A stretch of 64,000 nucleotides of DNA, taken from Pseudomonas sp. GD04091. GTDB lineage: Bacteria > Pseudomonadota > Gammaproteobacteria > Pseudomonadales > Pseudomonadaceae. Positions 18,454 through 27,788 of the stretch are shown in pieces (the first letter of the stretch is position 1; the number at the start of each line of letters is the position of its first letter). The notes under the pieces are model-generated. The model worked only from the letters and a program-made list of their open reading frames with translations. It had not been told where the DNA came from and made no database searches. The stretch spans positions 1-64,000 of the forward strand of contig NZ_JAOEBG010000011.1 in the NCBI RefSeq assembly GCF_029836165.1, in the 5' to 3' direction. The translations under genes and the position numbers were made by a program.

Positions 18454-19218
18454 ATGAATACCTTGCTCGCGTTTTACCAGAACATCGGCCCGATGCTGTC
18501 ATTGCTGGTGATCACAACCTTCTTCGTGGCCGGAGCGGTCAAGGGCGTGATTGGCCTCGGGCTGCCGACCATCGCCATGGGGCTGCTGGGGCTGGCTATG
18601 CCCCCGGCGCAGGCTGCGGCGTTGCTGATCGTGCCATCGATGCTGACCAACCTTTGGCAGTTGATGAGCGGGGGGCATCTGCTGGCGCTGGTGCGACGTC
18701 TCGGCGCGATGTTGCTGATGATCTTTGTCGGAACCTTGCTCGGCCGTCTCTGGCTGGGAATCGACAGTGGCCCGTGGGCGCCCCATGCACTGGGTGGGGC
18801 GTTGTTGGTGTATGCGTTCTACGGCCTGGCGGGACCGGGTTTGCGGGTGGCTCGCCCGTGGGAGAAGTGGCTGGGACCGTTGTGCGGGCTGGTGACCGGC
18901 GTGGTGACGGCGGCCGCTGGGGTGTTCGTCATGCCGGCGGTGCCGTATCTGCAGAGCCTGGGCCTGTCCCGCGACGAGATGGTCCAGGCGCTGGGCCTGT
19001 CGTTCAGCGTGTCTACCCTGGCGCTGGCCGTCGGCCTGGCCGGGCAGGATGTGCTGGATGGCCAGGCGTTGGGTGCTTCGTTGCTGGTGCTGGCCCCGGC
19101 GCTGCTCGGCATGTTCGCCGGCCAGTGGTTGCGGGGCCGGATCAGTGCGGTGATGTTCAAGCGCTGCTTTTTCATCGGCCTGGCACTACTGGGCGTGCAC
19201 CTGTTGATCAACGGCTAG
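18454..19218 (+). CDS. TauE/SafE-family membrane permease
   Basis: A 254-residue integral membrane protein of the TauE/SafE (sulfite or organo-anion exporter) family. About eight hydrophobic helices form two repeats, each starting with a GxxKGxxGxGxP-like segment (FVAGAVKGVIGLGLPTIAMG at about residues 23-42). The substrate is unknown; family members move sulfite, sulfoacetate and similar anions. The divergent LysR gene is the likely regulator. Its 3' end overlaps the convergent monooxygenase gene by 11 bp. Confidence 0.85.
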   Translation: MNTLLAFYQNIGPMLSLLVITTFFVAGAVKGVIGLGLPTIAMGLLGLAMPPAQAAALLIVPSMLTNLWQLMSGGHLLALVRRLGAMLLMIFVGTLLGRLWLGIDSGPWAPHALGGALLVYAFYGLAGPGLRVARPWEKWLGPLCGLVTGVVTAAAGVFVMPAVPYLQSLGLSRDEMVQALGLSFSVSTLALAVGLAGQDVLDGQALGASLLVLAPALLGMFAGQWLRGRISAVMFKRCFFIGLALLGVHLLING

Positions 19219-19522
19219 CGGACGAGGCGCTGAGCATGTCGATCCTCTGGATCTCGAAGTCGCGCTCCAGGTAATCCATGCGCCTTTCGAAGAACGCGGC
19301 CATGTGCGGCAAGGCCGAGTGCACGTCCAGCGCGGCCTTGTCCGCCCAGACTTCGTAGAACACGAACAGGCTCGGGTCTTCCTTGTCGCGCAGCATGTGG
19401 TATTCGATGCAGCCAGGCTCACGCCGGCTGGGCTCGACATAGGGTCGGAACAACGCCTCGAAAGCCTCGGACTGCTCCGGGCGGGTCTTGGCCTTGAGGA
19501 TGAAGGCGTACTGCTCGTTCAT
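19208..19522 (-). CDS. Antibiotic-biosynthesis-monooxygenase-fold protein
   Basis: A 104-residue ABM/YgiN-like dimeric alpha-beta barrel protein. Motifs: FEALFRPYVEPSRREPGCIEYHMLRDKEDPSLFVFYEVWADKAALDVH, the usual EPGC and FxFYEVW pattern. Relatives include quinol monooxygenases that act without cofactor. The gene is divergent from mdaB, a quinone reductase; in E. coli ygiN is likewise beside mdaB. That supports a shared role in quinone redox cycling (inference). Confidence 0.85.
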   Translation of the reverse strand: MNEQYAFILKAKTRPEQSEAFEALFRPYVEPSRREPGCIEYHMLRDKEDPSLFVFYEVWADKAALDVHSALPHMAAFFERRMDYLERDFEIQRIDMLSASSASR

Positions 19523-19682
19523 GGGAAAGGTCCCTGTGAGTGATGGGGTAGGCAGAGTTTAAATCAACAATGTGTTTACCATTCGTGACTTGCGGGCAAA
19601 TGTATTTTGCCCGGCGGCGGCTGTTTTCCATGCCCGTGAATGCCTAACCTGTCGGCAACTTCACTTCAGGGCTGACCCTTCC

Positions 19683-20273
19683 ATGAAAAAGATCCTCCTG
19701 CTCAACGGCGGTAAACGCTTCGCCCATTCCGATGGCCGCCTCAACCAGACCCTGCACGATGCCGCGCTGGCGCATCTGGACCGTGCCGGCTTCGACGTAC
19801 AGGAAACCTTCATCGACGGCGGTTACGACATCCAGGCCGAGGTGGAGAAATTCCTCTGGGCGGATGTGGTGATCTATCAGATGCCGGGGTGGTGGATGGG
19901 CGCGCCGTGGACCGTGAAGAAGTACCTCGATGAGGTATTCACCGCGGGTCACGGCAGCCTCTACGCCAACGATGGCCGTAGCCGCTCGGACGCTTCGCAG
20001 AAATACGGCAGTGGTGGCCTGGTCCAGGGCAAGCAGTACATGTTGTCGCTGACCTGGAACGCGCCGCAGCAGGCGTTCGACGACCCGACCGACTTCTTCG
20101 AGGGCAAGGGCGTGGATGCGGTGTACTTCCCGTTCCACAAGGCCAACCAGTTCCTCGGCATGAGCGGCCTGCCGACCTTCCTGGCCGTCGATGTGATGAA
20201 GCGCCCGGATGTGCCGGCGGTGCTGGCGGCGTACGAGCAGCACCTGGACCGGGTGTTCGGCAAGGCACGATGA
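19683..20273 (+). CDS. mdaB: NADPH:quinone reductase MdaB
   Basis: A 196-residue flavodoxin-fold NAD(P)H oxidoreductase of the MdaB family. Motifs: MKKILLLNGGKRFAHSDGRLN at the start and the flavin loop YQMPGWWMGAPWTVKKYLDEV. It performs two-electron quinone reduction, protecting from redox cycling. The start at 19683 gives the family N-terminus; the open frame before it is not conserved-looking. The LysR gene downstream, in the same direction, is a probable regulator. Confidence 0.9.
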   Translation: MKKILLLNGGKRFAHSDGRLNQTLHDAALAHLDRAGFDVQETFIDGGYDIQAEVEKFLWADVVIYQMPGWWMGAPWTVKKYLDEVFTAGHGSLYANDGRSRSDASQKYGSGGLVQGKQYMLSLTWNAPQQAFDDPTDFFEGKGVDAVYFPFHKANQFLGMSGLPTFLAVDVMKRPDVPAVLAAYEQHLDRVFGKAR

Positions 20274-20289
20274 TGGGCCACACACGGCC

Positions 20290-20332
20290 TGTGGGAGCCG
20301 GCTTGCCGGCGAAAGGGGCGCATGGCGCCCCC
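20290..20332 (+). terminator. REP-like segment and GC hairpin after mdaB
   Basis: A degenerate REP (GTGGGAGCCGGCTTGCCGGC) is followed by the stem GGGGCGC-ATG-GCGCCCC. It lacks a long T-run, so it probably attenuates or protects transcripts more than it terminates them. Confidence 0.5.
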
Positions 20333-20391
20333 TTGCAGGGTTGACGCTCAACCGCTATGAATCACGGCATCCATCTGCCAAGGCCCCCCAC

Positions 20392-21288
20392 GTGAAAACC
20401 CGATCCGAAGAACTCCAGGTGTTCGTCGCCGTCATCGATTGCGGCTCGATTTCCGCCGCCGCCGAGCAGATCGGCCAGACGCCGTCTGCTGTCAGCCGGA
20501 CCTTGTCGCGCTTGGAAGGCAAGCTCGGCACAACCCTGGTCAACCGCACCACCCGACGCATGGACCTGACCGAGGAGGGGCGTTTCTTCCTTGAGCGCGC
20601 GCGGGTCATCCTGGAACAGATGGACGACATGGAGGAGCGCCTGTCGATGAACCGCCAGACGCCGTCCGGGCGCCTGCGCATCAACGCCGCCGCACCGTTC
20701 ATGCTGCACGCGATCCTGCCGTGGATCGGTGAGTTCCGCCAGCAGTACCCCGGCATCGAGCTGGAGCTGAACACCGACGACCTGATCATCGACCTGCTGG
20801 AGCAGAGCACCGACGTGGCCATTCGCATCGGCGAACTGTCCGACTCCAGCCTGCACGCCCGCTCGTTGGGCTGCAGCCCGGTGCAGATCCTCGCCAGCCC
20901 TGATTACCTGGCGCGGCACGGCACGCCGAAAAAGGTCGAAGATCTGAATGACCACTGCCTGCTCGGTTTCAGTACCCCCGAATCGCTCAACCTATGGCCA
21001 TTGCGTCATGCCCAGGGCGACCGCTGGGCGATTCGTCCACAGCTGATCGCCTCCAGCGGAGAAACCTTGCGCTATTTGGCGATGGCCGGCGAGGGCATTG
21101 TCAGCCTGTCGCACTTCATGACCCACGAAGACATTCGCAGCGGTCGCCTGCAGGTGCTGCTCGCGGAGCACAACAATGGCTACCGCCAACCGATTCACGC
21201 GGTCTACTACCGCAACACCCAACTGGCCCTGCGCATCCAGTGCTTTCTCGATTTCATCCAGAAGAAGCTGGCGGCCTACGCCAGTTGA
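20392..21288 (+). CDS. LysR-family regulator downstream of mdaB
   Basis: A 298-residue regulator of the CrgA/DmlR-like LysR branch: HTH TRSEELQVFVAVIDCGSISAAAEQIGQTPSAVSRTLSRLE, then RTTRRMDLTEEGRFFLERA and an effector domain. The only plausible start in frame is the GTG at 20392, since no ATG occurs between the preceding gene and the HTH; the SD is poor (AAGG). It probably controls mdaB or the ABM gene (inference from position). Confidence 0.85.
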   Translation: MKTRSEELQVFVAVIDCGSISAAAEQIGQTPSAVSRTLSRLEGKLGTTLVNRTTRRMDLTEEGRFFLERARVILEQMDDMEERLSMNRQTPSGRLRINAAAPFMLHAILPWIGEFRQQYPGIELELNTDDLIIDLLEQSTDVAIRIGELSDSSLHARSLGCSPVQILASPDYLARHGTPKKVEDLNDHCLLGFSTPESLNLWPLRHAQGDRWAIRPQLIASSGETLRYLAMAGEGIVSLSHFMTHEDIRSGRLQVLLAEHNNGYRQPIHAVYYRNTQLALRIQCFLDFIQKKLAAYAS

Positions 21289-21379
21289 GTTGCCTGATCG
21301 CGACAGCGTCTGCCCGTTGACGGCGGAAATTTCCTACGGTGTTTGCTTAGTCGAAACGCTTCGGCCTTAATGACTGATC

Positions 21380-21387
21380 AACAAAAA
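21380..21387 (+). promoter_or_regulatory. Hfq/Crc-type A-rich motif before ggt
   Basis: AACAAAAA fits the CA motif AACAANAA exactly and is followed by ACAACA. It lies 19 bp before the ggt ATG and just before its SD (AAGGAA). Confidence 0.4.
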
Positions 21388-21406
21388 CAACACCAAGGAA
21401 GTGCGC

Positions 21407-23074
21407 ATGCGTATTGTCATGTTCCAGCCCCTGGCCCTCGGGGTCGCGATCCTGAGCTGTTCCTCCGCCTTTGCCGTGACCCTCGAAGGCGGCGCGGTGG
21501 CCGCGCCTGATCAATATGGCGCACAGGTGGCCGCCGATATTCTCAGGAAGGGCGGCAACGCGGTGGACGCCGCCGTGGCCACCGCCTTCACCCTCGCCGT
21601 GACCTACCCCGAAGCCGGCAACATCGGTGGCGGTGGCTTCATGACCCTGTTCGTCGACGGCAAGCCCTATTTCCTCGACTACCGCGAAGTGGCGCCCAAG
21701 GCCGCCACCAAGACCATGTACCTGGACGACAAGGGTGAGGTGATCGAGAACCTCAGCCTGGTCGGCGCCCGCGCCGCCGGCGTGCCGGGCACGGTGATGG
21801 GCCTGTGGGAAGCGCACCAGAAGTTCGGCAAGCTGCCGTGGAGCGAGCTGCTGACCCCGGCCGTCGGCTATGCGAAGAATGGCTTCAAGGTCGCCCAGAA
21901 GCAGTACCAGTACCGCGACGACGCCCAGGGCATGTTCAAGACCGCGACCAACTTCAACGACTATTTCGCCAGCATGAAGGTCGGCGAGCTGTTCAAGCAG
22001 CCGGAGCTGGCGCAGACCCTGGAGCGCATCGCTGACAAGGGCGTGAGCGAGTTCTACCAGGGCAAGACCGCCGATTTGCTGGTGGCGCAGATGCAGGCCG
22101 ACAAGGGCCTGATCACCAAGGAAGACCTCAAGGACTACAAGGCCCTGTGGCGCAACCCGATGGCCATCGACTGGCGCGGCAACGTGGTCTACACCGCGCC
22201 ACCGCCCAGCTCCGGCGGCGTCGCCCTGGCCCAGCTGCTGGGCATCAAGGAAGACCGCGCGGCGGACTTCAAGGGAGTCGGGCACAACTCGGCCCAGTAC
22301 ATCCACCTGCTGGCCGAGATCGAGAAGCGTGTGTTCGCCGACCGCGCCGACTATCTCGGTGACCCGGCCTTCACCAAGGTCCCGGTCGACCAGCTGATCG
22401 CCAAGGACTACCTGGCCAAGCGCGCCGCCCAGGTCAATCCAAAGGCCATCTCCGAGACCGACAAGGTCAAGCCAGGGCTGGAGCCGCACCAGACCACGCA
22501 CTTCTCCATCGTCGACAAGCAGGGCAACGCGGTGAGCAACACCTACACCCTCAACCTCGACTACGGCAGTGGCGTGGTGGTCAAGGGCGCAGGCTTCCTG
22601 CTCAACGACGAGATGGACGATTTCAGTGCCAAGCCGGGCGCAGCCAATGCCTTCGGCGTGGTCGGCGGTGACGCCAACGCCATCGCGCCGGGCAAGCGCA
22701 TGCTGTCGTCGATGAGCCCGAGCCTGGTGACCCGTGATGGCAAGGTGGTGCTGGTGTTGGGCACGCCTGGGGGCTCGCGGATCTTCACCTCGATCTTCCA
22801 GGTGATGAACAACCTCTACGATTACGACATGCCGCTGGTGAAGGCGGTGGCGGCGCAGCGTGTGCATCATCAGTTGCTGCCCAAGGACACCATCTACTAC
22901 GACAGCTACGCGCCGCTGACCGGACCGGTGGCCGATGAATTGAAGAAGATGGGCTACGTGCTGGAAGACCAGGGCTGGGAGATGGGCGACATCCAGGCGA
23001 TCCGGGTGACCGGGGAGAAGCTGGAGACCGCGTCGGACCCGCGTGGGCGTGGGGTGGGGATGATCGTCAAGTAG
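21407..23074 (+). CDS. ggt: Periplasmic gamma-glutamyltransferase (glutathione hydrolase)
   Basis: A 555-residue exported GGT. It cleaves or transfers the gamma-glutamyl group of glutathione and gamma-glutamyl amines, and is made as a precursor that splits itself. A signal peptide spans about residues 1-22 (ALGVAILSCSSAFA). The large subunit starts VTLEGGAVAAPDQYGAQVAADILRKGGNAVDAAVA. The autocleavage and nucleophile Thr is in HQTTHFSIVD, and SSMSPSLV and GTPGGSRIFTSIFQ complete the active site. The ATG at 21407 is preferred over the GTG at 21401 because of spacing from AAGGAA. Confidence 0.94.
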   Translation: MRIVMFQPLALGVAILSCSSAFAVTLEGGAVAAPDQYGAQVAADILRKGGNAVDAAVATAFTLAVTYPEAGNIGGGGFMTLFVDGKPYFLDYREVAPKAATKTMYLDDKGEVIENLSLVGARAAGVPGTVMGLWEAHQKFGKLPWSELLTPAVGYAKNGFKVAQKQYQYRDDAQGMFKTATNFNDYFASMKVGELFKQPELAQTLERIADKGVSEFYQGKTADLLVAQMQADKGLITKEDLKDYKALWRNPMAIDWRGNVVYTAPPPSSGGVALAQLLGIKEDRAADFKGVGHNSAQYIHLLAEIEKRVFADRADYLGDPAFTKVPVDQLIAKDYLAKRAAQVNPKAISETDKVKPGLEPHQTTHFSIVDKQGNAVSNTYTLNLDYGSGVVVKGAGFLLNDEMDDFSAKPGAANAFGVVGGDANAIAPGKRMLSSMSPSLVTRDGKVVLVLGTPGGSRIFTSIFQVMNNLYDYDMPLVKAVAAQRVHHQLLPKDTIYYDSYAPLTGPVADELKKMGYVLEDQGWEMGDIQAIRVTGEKLETASDPRGRGVGMIVK

Positions 23075-23089
23075 GGCCGGGGTGAAATG

Positions 23090-23149
23090 ATCGCGGGGCA
23101 AGCCCGCTCCCACGCCGGTCAATGCGTGGGAGCGGGCTTGCCCCGCGAT
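23090..23149. repeat. REP pair forming a perfect hairpin after ggt
   Basis: Two head-to-head REP units. Arms at 23090-23114 and 23125-23149 are perfectly complementary over 25 bp, with a 10-base spacer. Each unit carries the GCGGGGCAAGCCCGCTCCCAC core typical of the P. putida group. It lies between the convergent ggt and chemoreceptor genes. Confidence 0.9.
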
Positions 23150-23159
23150 GCTTCGAGGG

Positions 23160-25079
23160 TCAGACGCGGAACTGGCTGACCAGCGTCTGCAGGTGACCAC
23201 CCAGGCGCGCCAGCTCGACGCTGGACGCCGCGGTCTCGTCGCTGGCGGCGGCGGTCTGTTCCGACACATCGCGCACATTGAGGATGCTGCGGCTGATTTC
23301 CTCGGCCACGGCGCTCTGCTGCTCGGCGGCGGCGGCGATCTGCTGGTTCATCGACTGGATGTTCGACACCGTGCGGGTGATGTTCTCCAGCGAATCGCCG
23401 GCCTTGCGGGCCAACTCGACGCTGCTGTCGGTCAGGCTGCGGCTGCCGTTCATCACTTCGGCGACCTGCTGGGTGCCGTGCTGCAGGCTGGCGATCAGGC
23501 CTTCGATCTCTTCGGTGGACTGCTGGGTGCGCTGGGCCAGGCCCCGGACCTCGTCGGCCACCACGGCGAAGCCGCGACCGGCCTCACCGGCGCGGGCCGC
23601 TTCGATGGCGGCGTTGAGCGCCAGCAGGTTGGTCTGCTCGGCCACCGACTTGATCACGTCCATGACGCTGCCGATCTTCTGGCTTTCCTGCTGCAGCAGG
23701 GTCATCGCCTCGGTGGAGCGGTGGACTTCGTTGGCCAGGCGTTCGATCTGGCTGATCGCCTCGCCGACCACCTTGTCGCCGGTACGGGCTTCGTCGTCGG
23801 CGTTGGTCGCGGCATGGGAGGCCTGCTCGGCGTTGCGCGCGACTTCCTGGACGGTGGCCGCCATCTCGTGCATGGCGGTGGCCACCTGGTCGGTCTCTAC
23901 CTTCTGGCTGTTGGCGCCGGCGCTGGTCTGTTCGGTCACCGCCGACAGTTCCTCGGCGGCGCTGGCGATCTGGGTGACACCGTCGCGGATGCCGGTGATC
24001 AGATCGCGCAGGGTGGTGCCCATGCGCGCGATGCCCTGCTGCAGCGCACCCAGTTCGTCGCGGCGGGTGACGCGCAGGTTCTGGGTGAGGTCGCCGTCGG
24101 CGATCTTGTTGACCACCTCCATGGTTTCGCGCAGTGGGCGGGTGATCTGGCGGGTGATGATGAACGCGGCCAGCACGCCGACCAGCAGGGCCAGCAGGGT
24201 CGCGGCGGTCTGCAGGCTGCGGGCCTGGACGCTTTCATCGTCGCGGCGCTCGATCTGGATCTTGTACAGCTCGTCACTGCGCTTGACGATATCGGCGCCT
24301 TGCACGGTCATTTCGGCACGGGCCACGCCGATGGCGGCGGTGGCGTCGCGGAACTGGCGTACGGCGTCGCGATAGGCGACCACGGCGCTTTCGAACTGCT
24401 GGATGCGCGAAGCCTCGGTTGGCAGCTGGCGCTTGAGGCTGTCGATCTCGCCCATGGCGTTCTCCAGCTGGCGCACGGCGGCTTGCTCGGCTTCCGAGGT
24501 CAGGTCGGCGATGTAGCTGCGCACGTCCAGGCGCACCTGCACCAGTTGCTGCTTGGCCTTGCTGATGAGCAGGTACTGGGCCAGGCGGTTGGCATCGCTC
24601 TCGGGGGCGGACAGCACGGCGCTGCTGATCGCCTCGATGGCGTCATTGGCGCGGGCGGCGGCCTGGTTCATCGAATCGCGGGCGGCGAGGGTGGTCTTGT
24701 AGCCCTGGCGCATCTTTTCCAGCGAGACCCGGTACTCGCTGATGCTCTGGCCCTGTTCGCGCAGCAGCTTGAGGTTTTCCGGGCTCTTGAAGGTGTTGAG
24801 CAGGTGCTGCTGCTGGTTGCCGAAGGTGTCGAGCTTGGCCAGGACGTTGGCTGCCGAGGCGTCGTCGCCGTTGGTCAGCATCCACTGCAGGCGGGCGACG
24901 CGCAGGTTGGTCAGGTCGCTGTTGAGCTGGGTGATGTCGCTCATCCAGTTGCTGCGGTTGATCAGGCTGCCCAGGCTGGTCCAGCCGGTCAGGGCCAGAA
25001 GCCCGGTCAGTACCAGCACCAGGCCGAAGCCCAGGCCGAGTTTGAGGTTGACGCTGATATTGGCGAACCAGCTGTTCAT
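23160..25079 (-). CDS. mcpS: Methyl-accepting chemotaxis protein of the McpS type (HBM sensor)
   Basis: A 639-residue chemoreceptor. It has an N-terminal helix ([19 protein letters not shown], about 14-32), then a long helical-bimodular periplasmic domain of about 250 residues. A second helix follows ([22 protein letters not shown], near residues 280-300), then HAMP and the signalling domain with the invariant hairpin [25 protein letters not shown]. From memory, sequence and the neighbouring ggt match P. putida McpS, which senses TCA-cycle acids such as malate and succinate. No C-terminal CheR-binding pentapeptide is seen. A FliA-like -10 lies upstream. Confidence 0.85.
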   Translation of the reverse strand: MNSWFANISVNLKLGLGFGLVLVLTGLLALTGWTSLGSLINRSNWMSDITQLNSDLTNLRVARLQWMLTNGDDASAANVLAKLDTFGNQQQHLLNTFKSPENLKLLREQGQSISEYRVSLEKMRQGYKTTLAARDSMNQAAARANDAIEAISSAVLSAPESDANRLAQYLLISKAKQQLVQVRLDVRSYIADLTSEAEQAAVRQLENAMGEIDSLKRQLPTEASRIQQFESAVVAYRDAVRQFRDATAAIGVARAEMTVQGADIVKRSDELYKIQIERRDDESVQARSLQTAATLLALLVGVLAAFIITRQITRPLRETMEVVNKIADGDLTQNLRVTRRDELGALQQGIARMGTTLRDLITGIRDGVTQIASAAEELSAVTEQTSAGANSQKVETDQVATAMHEMAATVQEVARNAEQASHAATNADDEARTGDKVVGEAISQIERLANEVHRSTEAMTLLQQESQKIGSVMDVIKSVAEQTNLLALNAAIEAARAGEAGRGFAVVADEVRGLAQRTQQSTEEIEGLIASLQHGTQQVAEVMNGSRSLTDSSVELARKAGDSLENITRTVSNIQSMNQQIAAAAEQQSAVAEEISRSILNVRDVSEQTAAASDETAASSVELARLGGHLQTLVSQFRV

Positions 25080-25167
25080 GCACGCTCTCCCAGAAAATGA
25101 TTTCGCTCACTTGATCTCAATCGCTGGGCGTTGTTGTTGTCAGAGGGCCCGCAGATTTGTGTAGGAC

Positions 25168-25175
25168 TTATCGGC
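25168..25175 (-). promoter_or_regulatory. mcpS: Candidate FliA (sigma-28) -10 for mcpS
   Basis: On the minus strand GCCGATAA matches the flagellar sigma-28 -10 exactly, 89 bp upstream of the mcpS ATG. The -35 (consensus TAAA) at about 15 bp distance is poor (TTCA), so only the -10 is convincing. Chemoreceptor genes are commonly FliA-dependent. Confidence 0.45.
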
Positions 25176-25251
25176 AAGGCGTAGAGAAGCTGAAACGCTT
25201 TTTCAGCAAATTTGTAACCTACTGAAAACGTTTGCGTTTTACGGGAGGCCT

Positions 25252-25270
25252 GGGGCCGCGTGGCGGCCCC
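25252..25270 (-). terminator. GC hairpin after the zinc peptidase gene
   Basis: GGGGCCGC-GTG-GCGGCCCC stem, 9 bp after the stop of the minus-strand peptidase gene. On that strand a run of T is scattered rather than continuous, so efficiency is uncertain. Confidence 0.55.
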
Positions 25271-25278
25271 GTGCGAGG

Positions 25279-26163
25279 TCAGAGGCTACGCGCGCTGAAG
25301 GTATCGCACTGATTCACGTCGCCACTGGAGAACCCGGCCTTGAACCAGCGCTCGCGCTGCTGCGAGGTGCCATGGGTGAACGAGTCGGGCACCACACGGC
25401 CCTGCCCCTGTTGCTGCAGACGGTCGTCGCCAATGGCATTGGCGGCATTCAGCGCCTCTTCCACGTCCCCTGGCTCCAGCCAGTCGAGGCGTTTCTGCGC
25501 CTGGTAGGCCCACACCCCGGCCAGGCAATCAGCCTGCAACTCCTGGCGTACCAGCAGGCCGTTGTCGCCCTCCATGCGCTGGCCGCTGCGCCGCGCCGCG
25601 TCGACCTTGGCCGAGACGCCAAGCAGGGTCTGCACATGGTGGCCGATCTCGTGGGCGATCACGTAGGCCTGGGCGAAGTCGCCGGCGGCCTTGAAGCGGG
25701 TTTCCATTTCGCGGAAGAAGGCCATGTCCAGGTATACACGCTGATCACCCGGGCAATAGAACGGCCCGACCGCCGAAGAGGCGAAGCCGCAGGCCGAATT
25801 GACCTGGCCGCTGAACAGCACCAGCTTGGGGTCGCGGTACTGCTTGCCGGCCTGGGCGAACAGGGCTTTCCAGGTGTCCTCGGTGTCGCCGAGGATCGAG
25901 GCGACGAACGCCGCCTGTTCATCGTTGGCCGGTGGTGCCTTGCTGCCGACATTGGCCGGGGCCGTCTGCTGCTGTTCCATCTGTCCGGCCAGCTGGCCGA
26001 GGATCTGCAGCGGGTCCTGCCCGGTGAGCCAGCCGATGCCGACGATCAGCAGGATGGCACCTAGCCCCAGGCCCTTGCCGCCGCCGAAACGCATGCCGCC
26101 TCCGCCGCCTGCGCCGCGGGCGTCGACCACGTTGTCGCTGCGTCGGCCTTTTCGCCATTCCAT
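25279..26163 (-). CDS. Membrane-anchored neutral zinc metallopeptidase (YpfJ family)
   Basis: A 294-residue protein of the YpfJ/putative neutral zinc metallopeptidase family. A short cytoplasmic basic start (MEWRKGRRSDNVVDARG) and a glycine-rich linker lead into one transmembrane helix (LGLGAILLIVGIGWLTG). A periplasmic domain follows with CGFASSAVGPFYCPGDQRVYLD and the zinc motif AHEIGHHVQ. The third ligand is likely in ELQADCLAGVWAY. No substrate is known. It is a single gene divergent from pcaH. Confidence 0.88.
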   Translation of the reverse strand: MEWRKGRRSDNVVDARGAGGGGGMRFGGGKGLGLGAILLIVGIGWLTGQDPLQILGQLAGQMEQQQTAPANVGSKAPPANDEQAAFVASILGDTEDTWKALFAQAGKQYRDPKLVLFSGQVNSACGFASSAVGPFYCPGDQRVYLDMAFFREMETRFKAAGDFAQAYVIAHEIGHHVQTLLGVSAKVDAARRSGQRMEGDNGLLVRQELQADCLAGVWAYQAQKRLDWLEPGDVEEALNAANAIGDDRLQQQGQGRVVPDSFTHGTSQQRERWFKAGFSSGDVNQCDTFSARSL

Positions 26164-26240
26164 GTAGAGCTCTCCGGTTCGTGAAACATGAAGTCAAAGA
26201 TTAGTTCAGTGCTGCCCGAACCGTCATCCGCTGCAGCAAC

Positions 26241-26256
26241 ATAACCAAACGGTTAT
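26241..26256. promoter_or_regulatory. PcaQ-type LysR box before pcaHG
   Basis: Perfect dyad ATAACC-AAAC-GGTTAT, 82 bp before the pcaH start. It matches, to one base, the ATAACC-N4-GGTTAA box I recall for the LysR regulator PcaQ that activates pca genes. No PcaQ gene lies in the window. Confidence 0.6.
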
Positions 26257-26337
26257 GCCTGGGACCGTTGATTTCAATATTCATCCCAGCGGACCTGCCG
26301 GAAACTGCAAGCCATAAATCCAAGAGAGGAAACCGGC

Positions 26338-27057
26338 ATGCCTGCCCAGGACACCAGCCGCTTTGTGATCCGTGATCGCAACTGGCACCCCAAGGCCTTC
26401 ACCCCCGACTACAAGACCTCGGTGGCGCGTTCCCCGCGCCAGGCGTTGGTCAGCATCCCGCAATCGATCAGCGAAAGTACCGGCCCGGACTTTTCCCACC
26501 TGCGTTTCGCCGAGCATGACCACGACCTGCTGCTCAACTTCAATCATGGCGGCTTGCCGATCGGCGAGCGCATCATCGTCGCCGGCCGGGTCGTCGACCA
26601 GTATGGCAAACCCGTCCCCAACACCTTGGTGGAGATGTGGCAGGCCAATGCCGGTGGCCGTTACCGGCACAAGAACGACCGCTACCTGGCGCCACTGGAT
26701 CCGAACTTCGGCGGTGTCGGTCGCTGCCTCACCGACCGCGACGGCTACTACAGCTTCCGCACCATCAAGCCCGGGCCGTACCCGTGGCGCAATGGCCCCA
26801 ACGACTGGCGCCCGGCGCATATCCACTTCTCCATCAGCGGCCCGTCGATCGCCACCAAGCTGATCACCCAGCTGTATTTCGAGGGTGATCCGCTGATTCC
26901 GCTGTGTCCGATCGTCAAGTCGATCGCCAGCCCCGATGCGGTCGAACGGCTGATCGCCAAGCTCGACATGAGCCACGCCAACCCGATGGACTGCCTGGCC
27001 TACCGCTTCGACATCGTCCTGCGCGGCCAGCGCCAGACCCATTTCGAAAATCGCTGA
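26338..27057 (+). CDS. pcaH: Protocatechuate 3,4-dioxygenase beta subunit
   Basis: A 239-residue PcaH, the iron-bearing subunit. The enzyme opens the protocatechuate ring between its hydroxyls, giving beta-carboxy-cis,cis-muconate in the beta-ketoadipate pathway. The expected Fe(III) ligands are visible: Tyr in [11 protein letters not shown], Tyr in PGPYPWRNG, and two His in [20 protein letters not shown] precedes the ATG. pcaG follows 11 bp downstream. Confidence 0.96.
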   Translation: MPAQDTSRFVIRDRNWHPKAFTPDYKTSVARSPRQALVSIPQSISESTGPDFSHLRFAEHDHDLLLNFNHGGLPIGERIIVAGRVVDQYGKPVPNTLVEMWQANAGGRYRHKNDRYLAPLDPNFGGVGRCLTDRDGYYSFRTIKPGPYPWRNGPNDWRPAHIHFSISGPSIATKLITQLYFEGDPLIPLCPIVKSIASPDAVERLIAKLDMSHANPMDCLAYRFDIVLRGQRQTHFENR

Positions 27058-27068
27058 GGAGGCCCGAC

Positions 27069-27674
27069 ATGCCTATCGAATTGCTGCCGGAAACGCCTTC
27101 GCAGACCGCCGGCCCCTATGTGCACATCGGCCTCGCCCTGGAGGCGGCCGGCAATCCGACCCGTGACCAGGAAATCTGGAACCGCATGGCCACGCCCGAG
27201 GCGCCGGGCGAGCACATCCTGCTGATCGGCCAGGTATACGACGGCAATGGTCATCTGGTGCGCGACTCGTTCCTGGAGGTGTGGCAGGCCGATGCCAATG
27301 GCCTGTACCAGGATGAGTACAACCTCGAGAACGCGTTCAACAGCTTTGGCCGCACCGCCACCACCTTCGATGCGGGCGAGTGGACCCTGCGCACGGTCAA
27401 GCCGGGGGTGGTGAACAATGCCGCGGGCGTGCCGATGGCGCCGCATATCAACATCAGCCTGTTTGCCCGGGGGATCAATATCCACCTGCATACGCGCCTG
27501 TACTTCGATGACGAGGGCGAGGCGAACGCCCGCTGCCCGGTGCTCAACCTGATCGAGCAGCCGCAGCGGCGCGAGACGCTGATCGCCAGGCGCTGTGAAG
27601 TGGATGGGAAGACGGCGTATCGGTTCGATATCCGTATTCAGGGGGAAGGGGAGACGGTGTTCTTCGACTTCTGA
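27069..27674 (+). CDS. pcaG: Protocatechuate 3,4-dioxygenase alpha subunit
   Basis: A 201-residue PcaG. It shares the intradiol dioxygenase fold with PcaH (TPSQTAGPYVHIGLA near the start, VWQADANGLYQ, PHINISLFARGINIHLHTRLYF) but has lost the iron ligands, as usual; it shapes the active site. SD GAGGAGG lies upstream. It forms the pcaHG operon and is followed by a terminator hairpin. Confidence 0.96.
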   Translation: MPIELLPETPSQTAGPYVHIGLALEAAGNPTRDQEIWNRMATPEAPGEHILLIGQVYDGNGHLVRDSFLEVWQADANGLYQDEYNLENAFNSFGRTATTFDAGEWTLRTVKPGVVNNAAGVPMAPHINISLFARGINIHLHTRLYFDDEGEANARCPVLNLIEQPQRRETLIARRCEVDGKTAYRFDIRIQGEGETVFFDF

Positions 27675-27741
27675 ATGCAGGTCGGGAGCGAGGATCTGAG
27701 ACAGTGCTTGAGTTTTAATGCCCATCAGTTAAAGCGGTAGT

Positions 27742-27760
27742 GGGGCTGCTGTGCAGCCCC
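27742..27760. terminator. Hairpin between pcaG and a convergent cupin gene
   Basis: GGGGCTGC-TGT-GCAGCCCC, a perfect 8-bp stem in the gap between convergent genes. No T-run on either side, so strength is uncertain. Confidence 0.55.
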
Positions 27761-27788
27761 AACTGAGCGTGATGAACTGGCGTCGGGC

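Noticed and set aside
23090..23149. CRISPR-like repeat
   Set aside because: It is a single inverted pair with a 10-base spacer, not a direct-repeat array.
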